DNA of 42,743 nt from Candidatus Gastranaerophilales bacterium (GTDB taxonomy: Bacteria; Cyanobacteriota; Vampirovibrionia; Gastranaerophilales; Gastranaerophilaceae), in the NCBI GenBank assembly GCA_017402995.1, contig JAFQOV010000008.1, positions 1 through 42,743 of the forward strand. The letters are read 5' to 3'. Of this stretch, positions 24,672 through 33,392 are shown one piece after another (position 1 is the first letter of the stretch; every line of letters starts with the position of its first letter). The notes beneath the pieces were generated by a model that was not told where the DNA came from, made no database searches, and saw only the letters and a program-made list of their open reading frames with translations. The translations under genes and the position numbers were made by a program.

Positions 24672-25806
24672 AATGTACTATCCTTTGAACTCTTTTTTTG
24701 GAGATGTTAATTAAAACCCCAATCATACACAAAGACACGCAAAGGCTTGACCCGCCATAGCTAATGAAGGGGAGCGGGATACCTGTTGCTGGAACGAAAG
24801 AGCTTGCAACAGACATGTTTGTGAAAGCTTGGAAACAAATTGAAAAAGTTATGCCAATTGCGAGCAGTTTTCCAAACATATCCGGACATTTTTTGGCGAT
24901 AATGAAGCCTCTATGCAAAAATACGCCAAACAAGCAAACCAAGAAAAAGCACCCTAAAAAGCCAAACTCTTCGCCAATGATTGCAAAAATAAAGTCTGTG
25001 TGTCCTTCTGGGAGCCAAGAAAGTTTTTGTTTAGAGTTTCCAAAGCCAACCCCGAAAAAACCACCAGAAGAAAAAGCAACCATAGATTGAATAATATTAT
25101 ATCCAGCTCCAAGAGCGTCTGTGAAAGGGTTCCACCAAACTTTAATACGTTGAAGTTGATATCCTCTAATTGTTGTTGCAACTAATAATGCACCTAAACC
25201 AAAAGCAGAAGCGATTATTTTTGTTGAGCCACCTGCAACGTAATACATTATCAAAGATGTCATTAAAAGCAGGATAATCATTGAAAGGTTAGGTTGCATA
25301 TAAATTAAAAGTAACATTCCTGCAAAAATGAAATAAAATGGATATTTTTTTGGGTCTAAAATTCTGCAATCTTTTGAAAATAGCGTTGCAAAATATAGAA
25401 CTAATGCAGGTTTTGCCATTTCTGATGGTTGAAATTGTAACGGCCCTAAAACAAGCCATCTTTTTGCTTCGTTTACTGTGACGCCAAGTGGTGAAAATTT
25501 AACAAGGGCAAGAGTTGTTAAAACAAAAACTCCTAAAAACCCAGCAAATGGTTTTAGACGTCTATAATCAAAATTAGAAAACACCCAAGCACCTAGTGCA
25601 CCAGCAACAAGCCAAATTAGCTGTTTAAGAGTGAAAGATAATGGATTTTCGCCATAGCTAATTGCTTTTGGAGCAGAAGCAGAAAAAACTGCCATAATAC
25701 CAAATACAACAATGAAAATGACTGTAATAATTAAAACATTATCAGCCGGAGTTGTTGAATAGGTTGTGTTTGTGTGAGTATAGTTTCTATTTTTTTGATA
25801 AGACAT
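24661..25806 (-). CDS. ftsW: SEDS-family peptidoglycan polymerase FtsW/RodA
   Basis: Lipid II glycan polymerase of the SEDS family with about ten membrane segments. The 381-residue product shows LGPLQFQPSEMAKPALVLY, HTDFIFAIIGEEFGFLG (the polymerase motif with the key acidic residue), and PATGIPLPFISYGGSS near the end. Its place between murD and murG points to FtsW (division) rather than RodA. The frame is open to 25887, but I start at 25806 because GAGGAGAGG precedes that ATG and the upstream residues would lie inside murD. It overlaps murD by 20 bp. Confidence 0.93.
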   Translation of the reverse strand: MSYQKNRNYTHTNTTYSTTPADNVLIITVIFIVVFGIMAVFSASAPKAISYGENPLSFTLKQLIWLVAGALGAWVFSNFDYRRLKPFAGFLGVFVLTTLALVKFSPLGVTVNEAKRWLVLGPLQFQPSEMAKPALVLYFATLFSKDCRILDPKKYPFYFIFAGMLLLIYMQPNLSMIILLLMTSLIMYYVAGGSTKIIASAFGLGALLVATTIRGYQLQRIKVWWNPFTDALGAGYNIIQSMVAFSSGGFFGVGFGNSKQKLSWLPEGHTDFIFAIIGEEFGFLGCFFLVCLFGVFLHRGFIIAKKCPDMFGKLLAIGITFSICFQAFTNMSVASSFVPATGIPLPFISYGGSSLCVSLCMIGVLINISKKRVQRIVHYVQ

Positions 25807-27133
25807 AATTTCTAAATGCCTCTCCTCTTTGTTCGTAACTATCAAACATGTCAAAACTTGCACAAGCTGGAGATAACAATACAACATCTGGTTTGTCTAG
25901 ACTTGCGATATCTATTGCTTCTTCAAGGCTTTTTGAATTAACAATGTTTAAATAACCATCATTTGATAATTCTTCTCTAAAGCGTCCTGTTGCTTCGCCG
26001 ATTAAAACAACTTTTGAAATTCTTTCTTTAACAGATTTAATGAAGTCTTTTAGAGTTGTTTTTTTGTCTCTTCCGCCAGCAATTAAAACGACTTTTTTAT
26101 CTATAAAAGAATTGATTGCAACAATACTTGCCTCTGGATTTGTTGCTTTTGAATCATTGTAATAGTCAGTATTTTCAATGGTTCTAATGAATTCAAGTCT
26201 GTGTTCAATTGCTCTAAAACTTTTTAGGTTTTCTTTAATTTCAGAGTTATCTAAACCAATGATTTTACCCACAACAACTGCGCACATTGCGTTTTGGACA
26301 TTGTGTGAGCCAACGATTTGAAGTTCTTTAATATCAATTATTTCTTCATTTTCAAAATAGATTTTTTCATTTTCAAAATATACAAAATTATCTGTTTTTT
26401 CAGGCTTTTGAAGTGTAAAATAATAAACTTTTGCGTTTAATTCTTTGCCTAATTTTTTTGTATATTCATCATCATAATTTAAAATTGCAAAAGAATTTTC
26501 ATCCATATTCCTAAACATCTTTGCTTTTGCTTCAAAATAAGCTTCAATAGTGCCATGCCATAAAATATGGTCAGGTGTTAAATTGCAAAAAATTGCAATT
26601 TTTGGGGCAAATGTTTGTGAATAGCTTAGTTGAAAAGAGCTTGCTTCAACAACAAAATAGTCTGGATTTTTATCTAAATATTCAATTGGGCTAATGCCGA
26701 TATTGCCACAGTATGGGGCAAAATATTTTTTAGATAGCAAATGCGAAACCAAAGCTGTTGTTGTAGTTTTGCCATTTGTTCCTGTAATAGCTATCATTTT
26801 TTGGTTATTTAAAAATGAAACAAATTCAATATCTGAGAAATATTTAATATTTTTTTCTTTTAAACGAGTTAAAATTTCAGCGTCTGTTGGAATTGAAGGG
26901 CTCAAAATGCAAAATTCAGCGTCGGTGATAAATTCTTCGCTATGTCCTTGAAATTCTGTCTTAATTCCAAGATTGTTTAATTCTTCATTTTTTAAAGCGT
27001 CTTTATTTTCCCCGCTTTCGCTTAAAAAGACATTTGCGCCAAGATTTGCAAGATATTTTGCTGCTGCAATTCCTGTTTTTGAAAAACCTAAAACTAAAAT
27101 TTTCTTATCTTTTAATTCTTGATAGCTTTCCAT
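25787..27133 (-). CDS. murD: UDP-N-acetylmuramoyl-L-alanine:D-glutamate ligase
   Basis: Cytosolic ligase that adds D-Glu to UDP-MurNAc-Ala. The 448-residue product has the N-terminal nucleotide-like domain (KKILVLGFSKTGIAAAKYLANLGANV), P-loop ITGTNGKTTTTALVSHLL (about 115-132), SSFQLSYSQ, and YYNDSKATNPEAS (about 317-329), which together identify MurD. It begins 2 bp after the mraY stop and its C-terminus carries the ftsW ribosome-binding site. Confidence 0.96.
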   Translation of the reverse strand: MESYQELKDKKILVLGFSKTGIAAAKYLANLGANVFLSESGENKDALKNEELNNLGIKTEFQGHSEEFITDAEFCILSPSIPTDAEILTRLKEKNIKYFSDIEFVSFLNNQKMIAITGTNGKTTTTALVSHLLSKKYFAPYCGNIGISPIEYLDKNPDYFVVEASSFQLSYSQTFAPKIAIFCNLTPDHILWHGTIEAYFEAKAKMFRNMDENSFAILNYDDEYTKKLGKELNAKVYYFTLQKPEKTDNFVYFENEKIYFENEEIIDIKELQIVGSHNVQNAMCAVVVGKIIGLDNSEIKENLKSFRAIEHRLEFIRTIENTDYYNDSKATNPEASIVAINSFIDKKVVLIAGGRDKKTTLKDFIKSVKERISKVVLIGEATGRFREELSNDGYLNIVNSKSLEEAIDIASLDKPDVVLLSPACASFDMFDSYEQRGEAFRNYVLSKK

Positions 27134-27135
27134 TT

Positions 27136-28101
27136 TTAAACCTCATAAAAGAAATATATTAAAGTGCTAATTGTGCAAGCGATTAAAGTAACAAGCGAAA
27201 AGACAGCCACAATTTTGTTTTCAGACCAGCCGCAGAGTTCAAAATGGTGGTGAATTGGGCTCATTTTAAAAACTCTTTTGCCTGTTAATTTAAAACTTGT
27301 AACTTGTATCATTACAGATAATGTTTCACAGATAAATACAATTGCAATCGGGATTAACCATAGCTCAAATTTGCCCATAATTGCTATTGTTGCTAATAAA
27401 CCACCTAAGGCGAGTGAGCCTGTGTCGCCCATAAAGATTTTTGCAGGTTTTTTGTTGTAATATAAAAATCCTAAACAAGCGCAACTTGTAGCAGTGGAGA
27501 TTATGGCTAAATCAATGTGATTATTAAAATAGCAAATTAAAGCGCAAGCAAAAAATGCAATTATAGAAGAGGTTGATGCAAGCCCATCTAAGCCATCTGT
27601 TAAATTAACTGCGTTTGACGCTCCAACCATCATGAACACTACAAAAATTGGATAAAAATATCCAAGATTAATATCAAAATTTAAAAAAGATACTTCGGTT
27701 TTGCCTTGGAAAATTAAATAAAATGCTGGCAGCATTGCAACTGCAATTTGAAGTAATAATTTTGCTCTAGCTGACAAGCCGAGGTTTTGATGAGCTTTGA
27801 TTTTTTTAATATCGTCTTCAAAGCCAGTGAAGGTGTAAAAAATTAAAGTCATTAAAACAATCAGAGCTGATGTTGTGACCGATTGTGCCATAAAAAGCGC
27901 AATTAAAGAGGCTAAAATAATTGATGTGATGATAAAAACACCACCTGTTGTTGGAGTTTTTTCTTTATAGGCGTGCATTTGCGCAACTTCTTCTCTTAAA
28001 TATTGAGAATATGCCTTTTTTTTCATAAAGTCTATGTACGCTACCCCTAATAATAGGCATAAAACCAAGGCAACAAGCCCAGCAACGCTCATCATTATCA
28101 T
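27136..28101 (-). CDS. mraY: Phospho-N-acetylmuramoyl-pentapeptide transferase
   Basis: Integral membrane transferase that makes lipid I from UDP-MurNAc-pentapeptide and undecaprenyl phosphate. The 321-residue product has about ten membrane segments and the catalytic blocks KEKTPTTGGVFI (about 47-58), NLTDGLDGLAS (about 165-175), MGDTGSLALGG (about 223-233) and the SPIHHHFELCGW histidine cluster (about 282-293). All acidic residues expected at the Mg site are there. The start overlaps the murF stop (ATGA). Confidence 0.96.
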   Translation of the reverse strand: MIMMSVAGLVALVLCLLLGVAYIDFMKKKAYSQYLREEVAQMHAYKEKTPTTGGVFIITSIILASLIALFMAQSVTTSALIVLMTLIFYTFTGFEDDIKKIKAHQNLGLSARAKLLLQIAVAMLPAFYLIFQGKTEVSFLNFDINLGYFYPIFVVFMMVGASNAVNLTDGLDGLASTSSIIAFFACALICYFNNHIDLAIISTATSCACLGFLYYNKKPAKIFMGDTGSLALGGLLATIAIMGKFELWLIPIAIVFICETLSVMIQVTSFKLTGKRVFKMSPIHHHFELCGWSENKIVAVFSLVTLIACTISTLIYFFYEV

Positions 28102-29438
28102 ATTTTTGCCACCATTTCTTTAATTTTTTCTATGATTTGTTCAAATTTCATTGAACGAGAAGCTTTCAAAAGAATTGTTGAGTTTTCTTGAGTATTTTCA
28201 ACAATATATTTTGCACATTGTTCGTTATTTTCAAAATGTACGCTTTTTAAAGTTGAACTTTTCGCAATGTACTGCGATAAAGTGCCGACGGTCAAAAGCT
28301 CGACATCACTGTATTTAGATAAAAATTCGCCAATTTGCTTGTGATACATAATTTCATCTTTGCCTAATTCAAGCATATCACCTAAAACGACCGTGATTGG
28401 TGATTTATAGACAGATAAAAATGTTTTTAAAACAGCTAACATACTCTCAGGGTTTGCGTTATAGCTGTCGTTGATTAAGGTCCAAGAGTTAATTTGTGTT
28501 TTTTCCCATCTTTTTTCAATTGGTTTATAGCTTAAAAGACCTTTTTTAATGTTTTCGGTTTTCACCCCAAGGCTTAGTGCTGCTTCAATTACAAGCATAG
28601 CGTTTGAAATATTATATTCACCAGTTTGACTAATTTCATAGCTTTCATTTTTGTAATCAAATTTTGTTAAATCGATTGCGATATCAATATTTTTAGCGTC
28701 AGAAATATTTGTATAGATTTTTTTGCCTGAATATTCAAGGTTTTCTTTAATTTGTGGACAATCGACGCCAATAAAAAGCCCGTCTTTTTTAAGATTTTTA
28801 GCTATTTCACATTTTGCAATTGCAATGTTTTTCAATGTTCCTAATCTTTCAACATGAGCTGAGCCGACATTTGAAATGATGCCAATATCGGGATTTGAAT
28901 AGGTTGATAAAAGTTCAATTTCGCCCAAATTGCGCATGCCCATTTCAAGAATTAAGATTTCTGTATCTTTTGGCATTAAAAACATTGTTTCGCACAAACC
29001 AATTTCATTATTGTGGTTTAGATAGGTTTTATGGGTTTTAAATTGCGTTGAAAAAACGCTATATAACATCTCTTTTGTGGTAGTTTTTCCGCAAGAACCT
29101 GTAATTGCGATAACTTTTGGGTTAATTTTGTTTCTTAAATATTTTGCAAGTTCTAAATATGCGATAAGTGAATTTGGGACATAAATTACAAAATTAGCGT
29201 TTTTATTAATTTTAAATTTATCTTGTGTAAAATAGCCCAAAGCGCCTGCTTCAACAGCTTTATCGATAAAATTGTGTCCGTCAAAATTTTCTCCCCTCAA
29301 TGGCAGATAGACATCATTTTTTTCTAGTTTTCTTGTGTCTGTTGAAATTTTGAAAGGTGTTGAAGTGTTGAAATCTTCTTTAATATATAATATTTCGCAT
29401 TTAATTGCGGTTTTAATCTCGTCTATTGTGAAAAACAA
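28098..29438 (-). CDS. murF: UDP-N-acetylmuramoyl-tripeptide:D-Ala-D-Ala ligase
   Basis: Cytosolic ligase that completes the UDP-MurNAc-pentapeptide. At 446 residues it has the N-terminal MurF domain with STDTRKLEKNDVYLPLRGENFDGHNFI, P-loop ITGSCGKTTTKEML (about 111-124), LEMGMRNLGEIELL, GSAHVERLG, and NDSYNANPESMLAVL, which is diagnostic for MurF. Translation begins at TTG (29438) behind a GGGAGAAAG ribosome-binding site. It is the first gene of the six-gene wall cluster; a TATAGA-like -10 lies about 25 bp upstream in the divergent region shared with the DUF4127 gene. Confidence 0.95.
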   Translation of the reverse strand: MFFTIDEIKTAIKCEILYIKEDFNTSTPFKISTDTRKLEKNDVYLPLRGENFDGHNFIDKAVEAGALGYFTQDKFKINKNANFVIYVPNSLIAYLELAKYLRNKINPKVIAITGSCGKTTTKEMLYSVFSTQFKTHKTYLNHNNEIGLCETMFLMPKDTEILILEMGMRNLGEIELLSTYSNPDIGIISNVGSAHVERLGTLKNIAIAKCEIAKNLKKDGLFIGVDCPQIKENLEYSGKKIYTNISDAKNIDIAIDLTKFDYKNESYEISQTGEYNISNAMLVIEAALSLGVKTENIKKGLLSYKPIEKRWEKTQINSWTLINDSYNANPESMLAVLKTFLSVYKSPITVVLGDMLELGKDEIMYHKQIGEFLSKYSDVELLTVGTLSQYIAKSSTLKSVHFENNEQCAKYIVENTQENSTILLKASRSMKFEQIIEKIKEMVAKI

Positions 29439-29540
29439 AGCTTTCTCCCAGAATAAATTCTATATATATAATTTTATCTCAAAAACCTTCATCAACAAGT
29501 GAAGATTTATTAATTCTTGTATCAATTGTTAAGATTGATG

Positions 29541-29546
29541 TAAAAT
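29541..29546 (+). promoter_or_regulatory. Leaderless promoter -10 (TAAAAT) of the DUF4127 gene
   Basis: TAAAAT ends exactly 6 nt before the ATG at 29553. TTGTAT at 29517-29522 lies 18 bp upstream as a possible -35. No Shine-Dalgarno sequence is present. Confidence 0.55.
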
Positions 29547-29552
29547 TTATTT

Positions 29553-30956
29553 ATGACAAAAATTGCACTGATACCAATAGATAATCGCCCAATTTGTTAC
29601 GATTTAATCCAAGATGTTTTGGCTCTTGATAATGATATTGAACTTTTCATGCCGAAAATTGAATATCTTGGCGGGCTTCAAACAAGTGCAAATATTGAAA
29701 AAATATTTGAATTTTTATCTGATTTAAATGAAATCGATTATTTGATTGTTTCCCTTGATACGCTTGCCTATGGCGGTTTAGTCAATTCAAGAAGATGTGA
29801 TGATGGTTTTGAAACAATAAAAAATCGAATTGAAAAATTTAAAGAACTAGCTTTTAAAAAGTGCAAAAAAGTCTTGGCTTTTTCTTCAATAATGCGAATT
29901 TCAAACAATAACATTAATGAAGAAGAAAAAGAATATTGGGCGCAATGGGGAAAAAGAATTTTTGATTGGTCATATTATTTGCATAAATCAGAAGTTGAAA
30001 AAACGGCAAATTGCGTCATAAACAAAGTTCCAGACGAGATTTTAGCTGATTATATTAAAACAAGAAAAAGAAATTTTGAAATTAATAAAATATATTTAAA
30101 CTTAGCGCAAGAGGGCTTTTTTGATACGTTAATTTTTTCAAAAGATGATTGTGCCGAGTTTGGTTTAAATGTTAAAGAAGCAAATGAATTACAAAAAGAA
30201 GTTGATGAAAAAAATATTCAAAATGTTTTAATTAAAACAGGGGCAGATGAAATCCCTCTAGCTCTTGTAACGCGTGCTTTAGCGCAAAATCAAAATATTA
30301 AAATTAATCCTGTTTTTATAGAGGAAAATGGTAAAAATAAAATTTCAAAATATGAAGATATTTCACTTTTTGATTGTGTAAAATCTCAAATTGAAATTGC
30401 AAATTGTTTGGTTAATGAGAAAAATTTTGATTTAACTTTGTTGATTAATAATTTTAAAAATGAACAAGGTGATTTGGTTTTAGGAGATATTATAAATAAT
30501 ATTGATAAAGAAATTGATTTTTTAAAAACACCATATTTTATCGCAGATACAAACAATGCAAATGGTGCCGATTGTAATTTTATTCATCAGTTGTTTAAGC
30601 AAAATTTAGATAATTTTTATGGCTATTGCGGATATAACACAAGCGCAAATACGCTTGGTTGCGCTATATTTTGTGCGGTTGTGAAATTTTTAGCTTTGAA
30701 AAAAAATACATATAATAATATTGCTTTTAAAAAAATTCAAGCAATAAGATTTCTTGACGATTGGGCATATCAGGCAATTTCAAGAAAATTTGTCAGAGAA
30801 AATGCATCCGATTTTAAAAAAGCACTAGAAATTAAAAAAGAAGAATTAAATAAAAATTTTGAAAAAATCTCTAAATTTTTAGATTATAAACCTGAAAAAA
30901 TAGAATATAGCTTGCCTTGGGATAGGTCTTTTGAAATTAGAATTAAACTAGGATAA
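29553..30956 (+). CDS. DUF4127 family protein
   Basis: The 467-residue product has the DUF4127 pattern: IALIPIDNRPICYDL at 4-18, LGGLQTSANIE near 45, and VSLDTLAYGGLVNSR near 68-82. These polar, strictly ordered blocks suggest an enzyme active site, but no reaction is established for the family to my knowledge. A second conserved half has GADEIPLALVTRALAQ near 225 and YCGYNTSANTLGCAI near 352. No signal peptide or membrane span is visible. It has a leaderless-type promoter and is followed after 3 bp by the NAD synthetase gene and then ompH, suggesting a three-gene unit. Confidence 0.8.
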   Translation: MTKIALIPIDNRPICYDLIQDVLALDNDIELFMPKIEYLGGLQTSANIEKIFEFLSDLNEIDYLIVSLDTLAYGGLVNSRRCDDGFETIKNRIEKFKELAFKKCKKVLAFSSIMRISNNNINEEEKEYWAQWGKRIFDWSYYLHKSEVEKTANCVINKVPDEILADYIKTRKRNFEINKIYLNLAQEGFFDTLIFSKDDCAEFGLNVKEANELQKEVDEKNIQNVLIKTGADEIPLALVTRALAQNQNIKINPVFIEENGKNKISKYEDISLFDCVKSQIEIANCLVNEKNFDLTLLINNFKNEQGDLVLGDIINNIDKEIDFLKTPYFIADTNNANGADCNFIHQLFKQNLDNFYGYCGYNTSANTLGCAIFCAVVKFLALKKNTYNNIAFKKIQAIRFLDDWAYQAISRKFVRENASDFKKALEIKKEELNKNFEKISKFLDYKPEKIEYSLPWDRSFEIRIKLG

Positions 30957-30959
30957 ATC

Positions 30960-32663
30960 ATGAAAAAAATATTATTAGCACAATTAAATTCATCTGTTGG
31001 TGATTTTGAAAATAATAAAAATAAAGCTTTATCGGCGCTTGAAAAAGCTCAAAAAGAAGATATTGATTTAGTTATTTTTCCAGAATTATTTTTATCAGGG
31101 GCAAATTTCGGTGACTTATTTAACCGATTTCCAAAAATTATAAAAGCACAAGATGAAGCATTAAATGAAATTATAAAAAATGTCAAAAATAGTGCGTTAG
31201 TTGGTTTTGTTAAAGAAGAAAATGGAAAATATTATAATTCTGTTGCTTTTGTTCAAAATCAAAAATTGATTAAAACTTTTGAAAAATCAATATTAGAAAA
31301 TAAAGCAGAAAAGCTTGAGGCACGAACTTTTGAAGCAAAAAAAACAAACGCAGATGAAAGAATAATCAAATTAAATAATAAAAAAATTGGAATTATTTTT
31401 GAAAACGAAAATATTGAGTTTAATGGAATTGATTATTTGGTTGTTTTTGATTATTCGATTACAAGAGGAAATAAGGAATATTTCAAACATCAAAAGCTGT
31501 CAAAAATTGCACGTGAAAAAAATATTAAATTAATCTATATCAATCAAACTGGCGCAAATGATGAATATATTTATGAAGGCGCAAGCAGAGCCTATAATGA
31601 ACAAGGTGAAATTTGCGCGCTAGCTAAAATGTTTGATGAAGAATTGCTAGTTTTAGATGATTTTATGGGACAAATTACCCCAATTTTAGAAGGTTTGCAC
31701 GAAAAACCAGCAGAAAATTTTGATTTAAATTATGAAAACGATTTATCAAGAACATATCATGCTTTAATTTACTCAATTAAAAATTATTTTAAAAAGCATG
31801 GTCTAAAGCGCGCAGTTTTAGGTTTGTCAGGCGGGTTAGACAGCACAATTTGTGCAACAATTTTAGCTGACGCATTAGGTGCAAATAATGTTTTAGGGAT
31901 TTCCATGCCTTCAAAATTGACATCAAATGAAAGCAAAAACGACGCAAAAGAACTAGCTCAAAATTTGGGTATTAATTTTATTGAAATCCCGATTAAAGAA
32001 ACTTACGATTTAACTTTAAATAATTTAAATCATATTTTTGATGAAATTGAGCTTGAAAAATATTCTCAAACTTTCACAAAAGATAATATCCAAGCGCGTT
32101 CTCGCGCAACGATTTTGTGGTGTGTTTCTAATGAATATTCTTCAATGATACCTATTGCGACATCTGATAAATCAGAGCTTTATATGGGTTATGCGACAAC
32201 AAATGGTGATATGACAGGTGGATACGCGCCAATTATGGACGTTTGCAAGACAAAACTTTTTGCGCTTGCAAGATGGATGAACAAAAATCGCGAAATTAAA
32301 AATGCAATTCCAGAAAATATCATCTTAAAACCTCCAGGAGCCGAGCTTGCGCTTGACCCAAAAACAGGCAAAACTTTAATTGCTGAAGATGCTCTAATGC
32401 CATATGAATTTTTAGATGAGGTCATCTGGAGGATTGAAAATCTTCATCAATCAACCAATGATATGATGAAAGAAACGTTTTTATATGAGAAAAAAAATAA
32501 TATAACAAATACACAAAAGCTTGAGTGGTTGAATAAATTTTTTAAACGAATGAACTCAGCTGCTTTTAAGCTTTATATCACACCTTTGGCGCCAATGATT
32601 GATAACAGCTCAATTAATAAAAGAGATTATCACATGCCAATAACTTCAAAAATAATTTATTAA
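30960..32663 (+). CDS. nadE: NAD synthetase with degenerate glutaminase domain
   Basis: Last step of NAD synthesis: amidation of nicotinate adenine dinucleotide. The 567-residue protein has the two-domain, glutamine-type architecture. N-terminal nitrilase-like domain (about 1-245): Glu42 in PELFLSG and Lys109 in EKSILENK occupy triad positions, but the ICEDxW block that carries the nucleophilic Cys reads IIFENE, with Phe147 instead. The LPNYGVFDE-type loop is also degraded (ILENKAEKLE). C-terminal synthetase domain (about 255-560): P-loop GLSGGLDST near 294, SRATILWCVSNEY, and ATSDKSELYMGYATTNGDMTGGYAPI are intact. Glutamine use is therefore doubtful and free ammonia may be the donor. SD AGGAT precedes the ATG. 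Confidence 0.9.
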   Translation: MKKILLAQLNSSVGDFENNKNKALSALEKAQKEDIDLVIFPELFLSGANFGDLFNRFPKIIKAQDEALNEIIKNVKNSALVGFVKEENGKYYNSVAFVQNQKLIKTFEKSILENKAEKLEARTFEAKKTNADERIIKLNNKKIGIIFENENIEFNGIDYLVVFDYSITRGNKEYFKHQKLSKIAREKNIKLIYINQTGANDEYIYEGASRAYNEQGEICALAKMFDEELLVLDDFMGQITPILEGLHEKPAENFDLNYENDLSRTYHALIYSIKNYFKKHGLKRAVLGLSGGLDSTICATILADALGANNVLGISMPSKLTSNESKNDAKELAQNLGINFIEIPIKETYDLTLNNLNHIFDEIELEKYSQTFTKDNIQARSRATILWCVSNEYSSMIPIATSDKSELYMGYATTNGDMTGGYAPIMDVCKTKLFALARWMNKNREIKNAIPENIILKPPGAELALDPKTGKTLIAEDALMPYEFLDEVIWRIENLHQSTNDMMKETFLYEKKNNITNTQKLEWLNKFFKRMNSAAFKLYITPLAPMIDNSSINKRDYHMPITSKIIY

Positions 32664-32673
32664 AGGAGAAAAT

Positions 32674-33138
32674 ATGAAAAAAGCTTTATTAACTTTGGTT
32701 TTGTGTTCATTTGCATTTGGACTTGGTTTTGGGTTTAATAACGTAGCTTTCAGCAACGTTGCAACTTCAAAAATCGCATGTGTTAACGTTTCAAAATTGT
32801 TAACTGTTTCAAAAGCTCTTCAACAAGCAGAAGCAGATAGAGAAAAACAAACAAACGACATGCTTAAGTGGTACGACAAAGCGAGCGCTGATATTCAAAA
32901 ACAACAAACAGAAGCTGGCAAAAAAACTTTAATTAACAAATACGAAGCACAATTAACTCAAAAGAAAAAAGCAATCAAAGATAATTATGCAAAAAAAGTA
33001 AATTCAATCGACAAACAACTTGATACAGTAATTACTCAAAAAGCGAAAGCCATGGGCTATGATTTAGTATTAAGAAAGGATTCAGTCCTTTTTGGTGGCG
33101 TCGATATTACAGATCAAATTTTGCCATTAGTAAAATAA
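32674..33138 (+). CDS. OmpH/Skp-family periplasmic chaperone
   Basis: The 154-residue product starts with a signal peptide (MKKALLTLVLCSFAFGLGFG..., cleavage near residue 28-32). It then shows the family opening ATSKIACVNVSKLLTVSKALQQAE, a long charged coiled coil (about 50-120), and the closing KAMGYDLVLRKDSVLFGGVDITDQIL block typical of Skp/OmpH. These trimeric periplasmic proteins hold outer-membrane proteins in solution, which supports a diderm cell. AAAGGAG precedes the ATG; the gene lies 10 bp after nadE and is closed by the terminator at 33189. Confidence 0.9.
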   Translation: MKKALLTLVLCSFAFGLGFGFNNVAFSNVATSKIACVNVSKLLTVSKALQQAEADREKQTNDMLKWYDKASADIQKQQTEAGKKTLINKYEAQLTQKKKAIKDNYAKKVNSIDKQLDTVITQKAKAMGYDLVLRKDSVLFGGVDITDQILPLVK

Positions 33139-33188
33139 TTTTGTAAAGTTAAGAATTGATAATTTTTATAAAATTTGTTAAATAAGCT

Positions 33189-33217
33189 AAAAACCAATCC
33201 ACGTCTGGTTGGTTTTT
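33189..33217 (+). terminator. Intrinsic terminator after ompH
   Basis: Arms AAAAACCAA (33189-33197) and TTGGTTTTT (33209-33217), with an inner CCA/TGG pairing, form a stem that ends in a T run. It closes the DUF4127-nadE-ompH unit. The next about 175 bases up to nrdD hold no gene; a possible -10 (TAGAAT) lies at 33280-33285, and no NrdR box is recognised. Confidence 0.8.
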
Positions 33218-33392
33218 ATCTTTTAAAAAATAAACAAAAATTAATATAAATAAATGTGACCATGCTCTTAAATTTATAGTAGAATATTTTAAATAGGAAA
33301 ATTTAAAAAACGGCTGAAGTTTTTATCACCATGTTTATTAAAATTTTCATATAAAAAGGGAAATGAAAGTATCTTACGACTTGGAGGAATTG

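Noticed and set aside
25807-25887. Extended N-terminus of FtsW
   Set aside because: It lies inside murD; the ATG at 25806 has a strong GAGGAG site and family-like N-terminus.
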